Source of the DNA: Antilocapra americana
Taxonomy: Eukaryota; Chordata; Mammalia; Artiodactyla; Antilocapridae
Reading direction: 5' to 3'
DNA length: 64,000 bases
NCBI GenBank assembly: GCA_007570785.1
Contig: ML664175.1
Span: 9,333,592 to 9,397,591 of the forward strand
Below the pieces are notes generated by a model. That model saw nothing but the letters and a program-made list of their open reading frames with translations. It did no database searches and was not told where the DNA came from. Both the position numbers and the translations under genes were made by a program. Shown here piece after piece: positions 30,650-41,562 of this stretch. Each line of letters starts with the position of its first letter. Positions within the stretch are counted from its first letter, which is position 1.

Positions 30650-31580
30650 AATTCATATTCTTGAGGGCAGAAGCTATGTCTTATTTATTGTATCCTCAGA
30701 ACTTCTTACAGTTTGAGACAGCATGTAGGTGGTATTCAGCAAATTGCTGTAGATTGAGAGAAAGAACTTTACAGACTTGGATCACAAGTACTCTTAGTTT
30801 TAATTTTCCTAAAGAAGAAAAATCTAAAGCTGTTCAGTTAAACCTCATACCCTTGATTTGTTTCAGACACTTTCATTTAAACTTTCTCCAGCTCTAGTAT
30901 ACTTCTTAAGGTGAGTGAATCAGAATTTGGAATGAGGATAGAAAGTTTTCTTTCTAGATACCAATAATCTTAGTGAGTGTTGTTTTTTTGCATCATCTTA
31001 CAATGGTTAACAGCAGCACTTAGTTGATACTTTTCTTCCAAAGTGTGTAAGGACAACACAAAGAATCTCCTTGCTTTGATATTTTAATATCCAGTAAATT
31101 TTGGTTTCATTTACTCTGCCACAACACTCCAAATCAATTAGTTAAACAAGACTAGATTTAGCATCTATTAATTTTCTCTATCCAGAAGGGCCCATTAGCC
31201 TCTATACTTGTGCTTCCCATGTTTAATAAATTACATGTACAATCAAAACTGTCTGAGTGTCTTCTACGTACAAGGCACTGAGCTCCTTTGTCTGAGAAAA
31301 TTCACAACATTCCAGATATTTTGTTTTTATTCAGGTTTTTCTATGCCTTCAGATATCACTCCTGTCATCCAGAAGAATTTTACAGAAATCCTTTCACTCA
31401 GTAATGCTGTCCTTTATTACACACACAATGAGCGAAGCTTAGACATGGAAGGAATCTTACAGATGTCCAAGTTAAACTCTCATATACCAGCATGATATCT
31501 ACCAATGATAAAACAAATCATCATAGCCATACTTAAGCTCTTTAATACATTGCATGCCAGACATACACACATACAACTTA

Positions 31581-31796
<216 letters not shown>

Positions 31797-32957
31797 TTAG
31801 TGTAAACACATGATAAATGATCAAACCAAACTCTGTGCTTAGAGTATACGTTCAGTCTTCCAAACACAAATTGTCCACCTATGGTTGTGAACCATTTTCT
31901 ATACCTAGTGTTCAGCTGAAGTTATGGCCCTGTTCTATCCCCTACCATTGTCTCTAAAAGCAGCAGAGGCAATGGGGTACTGAAAACATAAGGTATTTGT
32001 TTAGCCCAAAACTACCTCTAAGGGGACATTTGCTCACTTACTTGCCTGTTCATTTGCCTAAATTTATGAAATCATCGAACTACAAAATGAAAGTTATTGA
32101 AAATATTGTTTATTTTCTATTTGCTTAGCATTCTCAAGTAACTACTCTGAAATTTTACTAAAGCATTCTATGCTTTGGAATGGAATTTACACTGGAGAAA
32201 TCCTTAGAGGACAAATCTCCTTCCGTGGGCATTCCTGTAATTGGCCCTCCTTTCCAGACCAACGCCTTCAATAAACATTATACATTGTTATTACCTGGCA
32301 GTGTCATTTACAAACTAATTTCATGAAATGGACAACCAAGATAATGTGAGGGAAGCTCCTCATTTGACGCTGACATGCATTTCAGCTACAAAAACAACAA
32401 TTAATGTATTTCCAAAGAAATTACTGACCAATTTCTAAGACAAAAAATTATTAAAACAGTTACAAAATCTGGGCCAAGGGGAAAAAAGTAAAAGCGGCAG
32501 ATTTTTTAGTCCATTTCTTTTCATACATACACTTTTAAAGTAAGAGAATGCTAAGCATAACTTTTATAAAAGAAATGAATTCTGAGAAATACTTAAAAGG
32601 GTAGAGAAACTCAAAGAGTAGAATGTATGAACCAACAACTTTTCTCTACATTTTCTAAATGAGGCTATTACATGTTTTTACTAATGAAAACAAAGTAATA
32701 CCAAAGCACTTAAAACATCACACATTTATCATAAATTCATGTGCCATACAGACATTCATTTTTCCCTCCCTTTTTAAAATTCTGTGATCTGCTTACCTGA
32801 CAACCTAAAAAAATTCTTGCACTTTATTGCTCACAATAGTTACCTGTTTATTCTTTGATTTTTCAGTTCAATTTTCAAAATCTCCCATATTGCATAAATA
32901 TATTGATCTATTTATAAAACATAAGCCAATTGCATTTCACAGCATTTAGTCAGGTAC

Positions 32958-33262
32958 TCAATTCAGTTCAGTTCAGTTGCTCAGTTATGTCTGACTCCGT
33001 GCAACCCCATGAACCGCAACACGCCAGGCCTCCCTGTCCATCACCAACTCCCAGAGTCCACCCATGGCCATCGAGTAGATGATGCCATCCAGCCATTGCA
33101 TCCTCTGTCGTCTGCTTCTCCTCCTGCCCTCAATCTTTCCCAGCATCATGCTCTTTTCCAATGAGTCATCTCTTTGAATCAGGTGGCCAAAGTATTGGAG
33201 TTTTAGCTTCAACATCAGTCCTTCCAATGAATACCCAGGAGAAATTGATATTTCTCCCGGCA
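32958..33262 (-). mobile_element. BovB 3' end, minus-oriented arm of an inverted composite
   Basis: Minus-strand reading gives [20 protein letters not shown], then the [15 protein letters not shown] block and [19 protein letters not shown], with the 3' terminus at about 32958. Next to the junction is a scrap of an upstream part (plus-strand 'attgatatttctcccggca', matching the GRNIN codons), so the join near 33240-33265 is complex. Confidence 0.88.
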
Positions 33263-34309
33263 AACAATAAACTGTGGAAAATTCTGAAAGAGATGGGAAT
33301 ACCAGACCACCTGGACTGCCTCTTGAGAAACCTGTATGCAGGTCAGGAAGCAACAGTTAGAACTGGACATGGAACAGACTGGTTCCAAATAGGAAAAGGA
33401 GTATGTCAAAGCTGTATATTGTTACCCTGCTTATTTAACTTATATGCAGAGTACATCATGCTAAATGCTGGGCTGGAGGAAGCACAAGCTGGAGTCAAGA
33501 TTGCCGGGAGAAATATCAATAACCTCAGATATGCAGATGACACCACCCTTAGGGCAGAAAGTGAAGAAGAACTAAAGAGCCTCTTGATGAAAGTGAAAGA
33601 GGAGAGTGAAAAAGTTGGCTTAAAGCTCAACATTCAGAAAACTAAGATCGTGGCATCCAGTCCCATCACTTCATGGCAGATAGATGGGGAAAGAGTGGAA
33701 ACAGTGGCTGACTTTATTTTTCTGGGCTCCCAAATCACTGCATATGGTGACTGCAGCAATGAAATTAAAAGACTCTTACTCCTTGGAAGGAAAGTTATGA
33801 CCAACCTAGACAGCATATTAAAAAGCAGAGACATTGCTTTGTCAACAAAGGTCCATCTAGTCAAGGCTATGGTTTTTCCAGTGGTCATGTATGGATGTGA
33901 GAGTTGGACTGTAAAGAAAGCTGAGCACTGAAGAATTGACGCTTTTGAACTGTGGTGTTGGAGAAGACTCTTGAGAGTCTCTTGGACTCAAGGAGATCCA
34001 ACCAGTCCATCCTAAAGGAGATGAGTCCTGGATGTTCATTGGAAGGACTGATGTTGAAACTGAAACTCCAATACTTTGGCCACTTGATGCGAAGAGCTGA
34101 CTCATCGGAAAAGAGCGTGATGCTGGGAAAGATTGGGGGCAGGAGGAGAAGGGGACGACAGAGGATGAGATGGCTGGATGGCATCACTGACTCAATGGAC
34201 ATGAGTTTGGGTAAACTATGGGAGTTGGTGTTGGACAGGGAGGCCTGGTGTGCTGCTGTTCATGGGGTCACAAAGAGTCGGATACAACTGAGCAACTGAA
34301 CTGACTGAC
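33263..34309 (+). mobile_element. BovB RT and C-terminal part, plus-oriented arm
   Basis: Open for about 220 residues from [20 protein letters not shown]: motif B region (IGKGVCQSCILLPCLFNLYA), the catalytic box YADD at 33530-33541, and the thumb (LKLNIQKTKIVASSPITSWQ) to KAMVFPVVMYGCESWTVKKA, where it stops at 33931. The C-terminal domain continues in another frame ([20 protein letters not shown]) to the 3' terminus. Motif A with the first catalytic Asp is missing, so no active enzyme is encoded. The flanks are TCAGGTAC at 32950-32957 and 34310-34317. Confidence 0.92.
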
Positions 34310-34357
34310 TCAGGTACATAAATGTACCCAGGTACACAAATAAATTAGCAAAAACTA

Positions 34358-34585
<228 letters not shown>

Positions 34586-34924
34586 TTAGTTAAAAAGGAT
34601 TAAAACACAAAGATTATTTTAAAAATTGTTTCTCCCTCAACAAAATTTACTAACATCTTCCTAAAAAAATACTATCTAAATTTAAACCAGATGGAATGAT
34701 TCACTTGCCAAAGCAAACAAAATCTAGGCTTTTTCTTCATCAGTAAAATAGTACAGTCATGTTGTTTGACAAATTTATTGCATATAAAGTGTTGATTAAT
34801 AACAGAAAATGGTACTTTCCTATTAATTCTTACATCCTGGGTATAAAGAAAATCAAATCAATGCTGAGACAAAAATTCCTCATTTTAAACCACATTTAAA
34901 GAAGGAGAGTTGTACAATATTACA

Positions 34925-35045
34925 GGAAAAGTACTAGACTGGGAGTCAAGAGACTGTTTACTAATAGCCTAACCATTTAACTGGTTGTGAGACTTCCATA
35001 CCTCAGCAGGTTTTCCTTAAAAATGTAAAATGAATGAGATAATTT
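34925..35045 (+). repeat. MIR SINE fragment
   Basis: 'gtactagactgggagtcaag', 'actggttgtgagacttcc' and 'aaaatgtaaaatgaatgaga' follow the MIR order. Confidence 0.5.
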
Positions 35046-35132
35046 CTAGGATCCTTTTCTAATTCTCAAAAACCTAGAACATGTGACTAATAATGCTACT
35101 GTCAATGGGGGTGGAACTGAGGTTTAAATATC

Positions 35133-35343
35133 CAATTATCCCTCAGTATCTGCGGATAACTGGTTCCAGGAATTCCCTTCTCTCCCACTGTGGATACCAA
35201 AATCCATGGATGCACAAGTCCTTTATATAAAATGGTGGTACACAGTAGGTCCTCCTTAAGCACCATAACTGAGGAATCAAATGTGATCCAGGGTTGCTTG
35301 AAACTGCAAGTGCAGAACCTGTGGATCCAGAGGGCCAACTGTA
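35133..35343. mobile_element. Tigger-like MITE
   Basis: Starts ATTATCCCTCAGTATCTGCG, contains 'ggataccaaaatccatggat' and ends 'ccagagggccaactgtac', the ends of a common mammalian DNA-element MITE. Family name not assigned. Confidence 0.6.
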
Positions 35344-35933
35344 CCAAAACACAAACAACAGTTCCTTTCACACAACGCAGATGTAATTACTCTTTGACTT
35401 GCAACAGTGGATGCTATTTGCAAAATCTATTTGTCAGATTGTCTGTCACTACTGTTTTGAAACTTTGTCATTTTATCTATAAATGTAACCTTGAAAATAA
35501 TTTCCACTATTCAGAAGACTGTATAGTTGTCTTTCCCAGCTGAGTTTGCCACAAGATAGTTTTAAATCTGCCATAAATCCTTCTGCAATAAAAACATATG
35601 TAACATTTTGGCAACCTAATTCATTACAATTGAATTGCACTGCAATTACTGGCAATTTTGGTGGCAGAATCCTTACATAATAAAGTACAACTAAACACAG
35701 ATCCAATTTATTTAAAAAGCTTAAATTGATATAATTTAGCATATTCTTATTCTCACCACAATTCATTCAAAAACAGTTTAATCTTAGAATCTATCCACAG
35801 AATGATTTAATCAATTACATGCAATCAACTCTCAAATCTACATTGTTTTTATTCTACTGTATATGGGGTATTTTCCAATTAGTTCCAATATCTGATAGAC
35901 TGACCAGCAATATGTTATATAACTTTCCCCTCA

Positions 35934-35955
35934 ACAACAACAACAACAACAAAAT
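35934..35955. repeat. (CAA)n microsatellite
   Basis: About seven CAA units. Confidence 0.9.
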
Positions 35956-36594
35956 TCTACAGAAACACAGACATTTCCTTTCACAACTGTTAACACCTTC
36001 TTTTCTCTAGTTTCCCAGTGTTCAGTTTCAGGGTCTGCCTAGTTTTGTTCCTCTTGGTGTGTTCCATTCTAATCCTCCATTTAGACTCCTTAACTCTTTC
36101 CCCCATGTTCTTTCAGTCTCTTTATTTTCCCAACCACTACATTAGTTAAGTCTTTAGCTGTCTTTCTTTCACCAATAAAGGAGAAAATCATTTAATCATT
36201 TATTTATTCACTAATTTTATTTTCTGCAACATTCCACAAATGATAAGTGTTAACTTATATTTTGTATCACAACCTATATATAGGCTGGAAATAGATGAAC
36301 AACACAGTAGTCCCTGCCCCTAAGGAACTTACAATGATTCTTGAGTTACTAAAAAATATCTAACTATCTGTTTTGCCTGCATCTATCCTTCCCCACTTTA
36401 ATCTGTCTTAAATATAGTTCCTAAAATACCTCTTGTTGAATATTACTAACATCACCCACTTAAACCCAACAGAGCCTTTCACATTAAATCAGAAATAGTT
36501 TCTGTTACCAAAAAACCCTTGAGTGTTATTATGGGCAAAGTCTAAGAAAATGCAACACAAAACATCTTTTTTTTTCCCTTTGGATAAACTCTCT

Positions 36595-37036
36595 TTCTTA
36601 ATGGAGTATTATTCAGCCATAAAAACGTGTGAAATCTTGCCATTTGTGGCAACATGAATGGACCTTGAGGGCACTATGCTAAGTAAAACAAGTCAGACAG
36701 AAAAGGATAAATACCAAATGATTTTCTTTTTACGTGGAATCTAAAAACAACAACAAAACAGACAAAAATCCTGAGCCCATGGATATTGTGATAATTGGTG
36801 GCAGCCTGAGGTGGGGGGAGGGAGTATAGGTAGCGGGAGTGGAAGAAGGGGGTCATAAGGTACAAATTTCTAGTTATAAAATGAGTAAGTCACAGGGATA
36901 TAATGTTTAGCATGGTGAATATAATTTGAAAGCAGCCAGGATAGATTTCCAAAGTTCTCATTATATTAAAAAAAAGTTGTAGCTATGTATGGAGACAAAG
37001 GTTAACTAGATTTACTGCAGTGATCATTTTATAATA
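36595..37036 (+). mobile_element. L1 3' end, old (first part)
   Basis: 'atggagtattattcagccat', 'gaatggaccttgagggcac', 'acaagtcagacagaaaagg', then the G-rich 3' UTR 'cagcctgaggtggggggag'. The element resumes after 37496. Confidence 0.85.
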
Positions 37037-37496
37037 CAAGCATAACTCAGAGGTACTATAGGTTCAGTCTCAGACCACCACAATAAAACAAATACCACAA
37101 TAAAGAGTCACATAAATTTTTGGTTTCTTAGTACATATAAAAGGTATCTTTGCTCGTGCTCAGTCGCCAAGTCATGTCTGACTATTTGTGACCCCGTGGA
37201 CTGTAGCCCACCTGGCTCCTCTGTCCATGGAATTCTCTAGGCAAGAATACTGGAAAATGTGAAAATGTATTGTCATTTCCTTCTCCAAAAGTTACCTTTA
37301 CCCTGTAATAGTCTATCAAGTATGCAACAGCATTGTATTTAAAAAACAAGGTACATACTTTAATTAGAAGTATTTTATTGTTTAAAAAGATGCTAACCAT
37401 CATTTGACAATGCAGGTAGGCTTACCACAAACTTTCAATTTATAAAAAATAATATCTGCAAGGTGTAATAAAATGCAATAAAACAAGGTATGCATA
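37037..37496 (+). mobile_element. Tigger1-type MITE, nested in L1 and carrying a SINE
   Basis: The left end 'caagcataactcagaggta' and the right end 'aacaaggtatgca' are the diverged inverted ends of Tigger1 (CAGGCATACCTC). Internal phrases are 'cagaccaccacaataaaac', 'ggtttcttagtacatataaa' and 'gatgctaaccatcatttg'. Internally deleted, with no transposase. A Bov-tA interrupts it at about 37153-37285. Confidence 0.8.
37153..37285 (-). repeat. Bov-tA SINE, partial
   Basis: 'gtgctcagtcgccaagtcatg', GACCCCGTGGACTGTAGCCC, 'gcaagaatactggaaaatg', ending in the body at 'catttccttctcc'; the tRNA-like head is missing. Confidence 0.85.
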
Positions 37497-37600
37497 TGAA
37501 TACAAATACTGAATCATTATGTTGTATACCTGAAACTAATACAATGTTACATCTGTTATACCACACTTCAAAATATCAAACAAACAAAACCATTATTTTT
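37497..37600 (+). mobile_element. L1 3' terminus, resumed
   Basis: 'tactgaatcattatgttgta', 'acctgaaactaatacaatg' and the A-rich end follow the L1 3' UTR interrupted at 37036. Confidence 0.75.
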
Positions 37601-38344
37601 GATGACTAAGAATAAAAAAAACTTTATACTGTTAGAAAAACCTTGGTTTCTATAGTTTTCAACTTTCACATATACTAGAGAAAACAAAAGAGAAGAAATT
37701 CCAGAAGGAATTCAGAAGATAATCCAAATTAGTACAAAGTGCCAAAGAGATGATTCAAAGATGGAATCGTTTTGAGAAAGATCAAATTCACTGCCACACC
37801 CTTTAGTTTGTCTTTCAAACAGTGAAAAATTACTACTGTCAATTACTCTTTTGTTATGTGGGACTCAACACACAGAAGAAAATAACTGGAGAATTTACTA
37901 AAACTGACATCAAAATTCTAAGAAGCAAATGAGAACAAAATGTCTTCAGTGTACAGTGATGGCATTTTAGTCCAGTGAAGCCGAGTTTACCATAAGAATT
38001 TTGGTTTTGGATACAGCTAATCACTGGCCTCCAAAACAATAATCCGTGGTGTATAAGACCTTAACTCTGCTTGATTATATCAAGGCAAGAATATCACGTG
38101 GCAAGTATGTTAAACATCAGATTATTTGATATACTGTGTAAAGATTCAAACATCAAGAGCAAAGTTTTCTGTTCCATGTGGAGATTCAGTAATTGTCAAA
38201 AAGAAGTATGCTTGATGGATTTATGAAATGAAGGACAAAGTTGCTTTATTTTTAGAACATTAGAAACAAATGCATCCATTTTTTTTAAGATCCATTTTTA
38301 AAAATTATAATTTTTAAATTCCACCATAAAATGAAATAATGTAT

Positions 38345-38665
38345 TAACATATGATTCAACGTGGATGAACCTTGAAAACATTATGCTAGGTGAAAGAAGT
38401 CAGACACAAAAAACCATTTATCAAATCCTTTCACTTTTATGAAATATCCAGAACAGTCAAATCCATGGAGAGAGAACGATTAGTGGCTACCAGGGACTGG
38501 GAAGAGGGCACTAAGAGGATTGATTGCTTAGTGGGTTTCCTTGGGGTGATGAAAATGCTTCAGAACTGGGTAGAGGTGATGTTTACATAACACTGTGAAT
38601 ATGCTAAATAGTACTAATGGTAAACTTTATGTTGTATATTTGACAACAATAAACATTACAATTTT
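38345..38665 (+). mobile_element. L1 3' end, old
   Basis: 'gtggatgaaccttgaaaac', 'aaagaagtcagacacaaaaa', 'ggctaccagggactggga', 'aaactttatgttgtatattt' in L1 3'-end order. Confidence 0.75.
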
Positions 38666-39280
38666 TAATAGAGCTTGATATATGTGGCAGACATATCTGA
38701 ATATCTGACCTGAAACTTCAAGTGACAATTATCAACATCCCTATTTATTAGGCTTAAAAAAATCTTCATTTTCTTGAGTTGAAGAAGTTAAGTTCTCAAC
38801 AAAGAGAGAAGTTCTCAAAGCAAAGTTATTAAAAGCATCTTCAAGTTTAGGGAGAACCTCAAGTACTGTCTAGTTTGTTTAATGAACTAAGGTAGTAAGT
38901 TCCCACTACTGTAGTTGAAAACCTTGCCCAAAAGCTTATGAGGCTTCTCTCTTATAGTTCAATCTTTACAAGAAGATATCCAAAAGGAATCTTGGAACTG
39001 AAGTTTGATTCAGATGTCAAAGACACTCTCGGAAACCACTCTGAAGAATTTTTGGCAAAAATCTCCCTGTTTATTCCCAAGTAGGTAAGCAGATCTTGTG
39101 TGTCAATCATCCCATTTATATAAGCATACCTTTATACAGGTGGTTTTTCAGAAACTTTGAGTATGAAAACTTTGAAAAGCAATATTACAGATTTAATGTT
39201 GCAAATGGCCTAGATAGTGCTTTGCCCTTTCACATCCTAGACAGAAAAGCACACAGCAAACAATCAAATTCCATTACTGA

Positions 39281-39510
39281 GGCCACCTGATGCAAAGAAT
39301 TGACTCACTGGAAAAGACCCTGATGCTGGAAAAAATTGAAGGTAGAAGGGGATGACAGAGGATGAGATGGCTGGATGGCATCACAGACTCAATGAATGTG
39401 ACTCTGAGTAAACTCCGGGAGTTGATGATAGACAGGGAAGCCTGGCGTGATGCAGTCCATGGGGTCACAGAGAAGCGGACATGACTGAGCAACTGAACTG
39501 AATTGAATAT
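39281..39510 (+). mobile_element. BovB 3' fragment
   Basis: Starts 'ggccacctgatgcaaagaat', continues through a [14 protein letters not shown] reading with disruptions, and ends 'gactgagcaactgaactg'. Confidence 0.9.
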
Positions 39511-40399
39511 CCTTTTTATTCTCTTTGTGGCACCTTGGGAGTCCTGTGTTTCAGTGGTGAGGCTACAACATGGCAATGTCTATCAATGTGGGTTCCTGGG
39601 GGACTATGTGGAGCAGGGGCCTCCAGTGATTTGGGCTATACATATAATGTGAATGAAAACAAGTTCTTCTGGTTAGGCCACTGATATTTCAGGCTTCCTT
39701 TGTTTCGGCAGCATAGTCTTGCCCCTCCTGATTAATATAGAAAGCCAGACCTTTTCTTCTATGTAAATAAAATGTTGAGAGAGGAAATGGGCTCCTCTCT
39801 AATCACAAAAGCTTTCATTCATTTTTAGAAGAGTATTTAACTTATTTCAAATTATAAATTTGAATAAAATTTCAAATTATACTAGCCAAGCTATTTACAT
39901 TTATCAAATTGAGACATGGGCTAAAAAAATGTTAAGAATATACAGTTCAGATTATATAGCCTTCATGCTTTCATCTGCTTTACTTAAAAAAAAAAAACCT
40001 AGTTAAAAATTCAATTCTAATAAATTTTGCATACATGATCATACATGATTCTATAAGAGCCTGTTTGTCTGTTTATTTTGGGCCATAGCAATTACTCAGG
40101 GTTTTAAACTCAATTAATTTGCATTTATTGATGGTTCAAAAAATTTTTTGGTGTCTACTTACACTTTCCTCCTTAACTAGATTGAAGATTCTAGCTTATC
40201 CACACCTTTCTGAGGCAAAACCTGAAAATGTATGACAGAGCCAGATGGTACTTCTTTTAATACCTCATTTAATTTTAAAATTTAAAACAATAAAGTTTTT
40301 CAACCAACGTACAGAAAGTACACATGTATCACTATCCATATTAAAAGATGCTAACTTTTTGCCATATTTGCTTCAGAATTCTTTAAATTTTTAGATATA

Positions 40400-40800
40400 C
40401 AGTAGTGTCTGTTACATGGACTAAAGCCAGTTTATCCATTTCTTTATGATAGACAATTTCATTATTTCAAATAGTGCTGCGATAAAAATTCTTATTTGTG
40501 ACTGCTGTGTCCTTGTGCGGGAGTTTCTGTTATAGGTCATATCTACTTAAAAGTAGAAGTACTTGGTCATGTAAGATGCACATCTTTAACTTTGCTGGTA
40601 TTCCTAAACTGCTCCCCAAAATGATTACGCCAATTTGTTTTCCAAAAGCAGTGCTACAATTTCTTCACATCCTTATGAAAGCTTAAGATTTACATTTTAG
40701 CTAATCTTGTAAGTACGAAAAAGTATCCCACCCACTGTCTTATTTTAAATTTTCTGATTGAGGATGAGACTATCATATTATTTGTCATTTGAGTTTATAC
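40400..40800 (-). mobile_element. Old L1-like fragment
   Basis: Antisense L1 3' text: 'tagtgctgcgataaaaatt', 'ggtattcctaaactgctcc', 'ttcttcacatccttatgaa', 'ttttctgattgaggatgag'. Diverged. Confidence 0.4.
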
Positions 40801-41274
40801 TAATACAATAGCTATCCAATTTTATCATGCATCAGAGTCATTGGAGAGATTGCTTAAGATGGTAAGAGTTTCTGACTCAGCAGCCTGGTGCAGGAACCTT
40901 GAAAATCAAAGGTTAAAAATAATGCCATTTTTACTTTCAATATTTAAAAGCAACTTCAACTGAGTTAGAATTTAATTTACAAAAAAATCTGACAACTTAT
41001 CTTTGAGAGGATCATATAACAAAATGTATGATTCACTGATCCTTCTTGAACCTGTGCAACAGACTTTTCATATATCCCCTGGTAAATGACTAGTATAGTA
41101 ATAAAGCAGCTTTGACGGAGCTTTTAGAAACTTGAGGTAAATAGGCAAGTCTCCTATTGATAAATTGGTAGCCAATAAGGAAAAATGACCTATATTATAT
41201 ATTATAGATTAATAAAGCAGCTGCTACACGAGCATGACTGCTGGATCTTTCAAATCTGATCTATCTAAAACAGC

Positions 41275-41420
41275 AGGATATAGTGGTCAGGTACAGGATA
41301 CACAATCAGAAGGCCTGGATCTGAGTTCCAGATTTGCCCCTTACCATCAGCAGCAGCAGCAGCTTTGGGGTATTAAACAAGATGAGCATTAATTCTCAAG
41401 TCTGTGAAACACTGATAAAA
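41275..41420 (+). repeat. MIR SINE fragment with a CAG run
   Basis: 'agtggtcaggtacaggata', 'ggcctggatctgagttccag', then a short (CAG)5 run at 41347-41362 and 'gtattaaacaagatgagca'. Confidence 0.45.
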
Positions 41421-41494
41421 CACCCATGAAATTTTCAAGAGGATTAAAAGAAATTTATAAAATATATCTATGTTAGGTTATTATTACCACATAA

Positions 41495-41562
41495 ATAGTC
41501 TGGAGGACTACAATCCATAGGGTCTCAAAGAGCTGGACACAACTGAAGCGACTTAGCACACA
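41495..41562 (+). repeat. Bov-A SINE tail fragment
   Basis: 'ggaggactacaatccatagg' and 'gctggacacaactgaagcg', the last 65 nt or so of a Bov-A2/Bov-tA. Confidence 0.8.

Noticed and set aside
39703..39715. TTTCGGCAGCATA resembles the start of U6 snRNA
   Set aside because: Only about a dozen bases match; the following sequence does not continue as U6.
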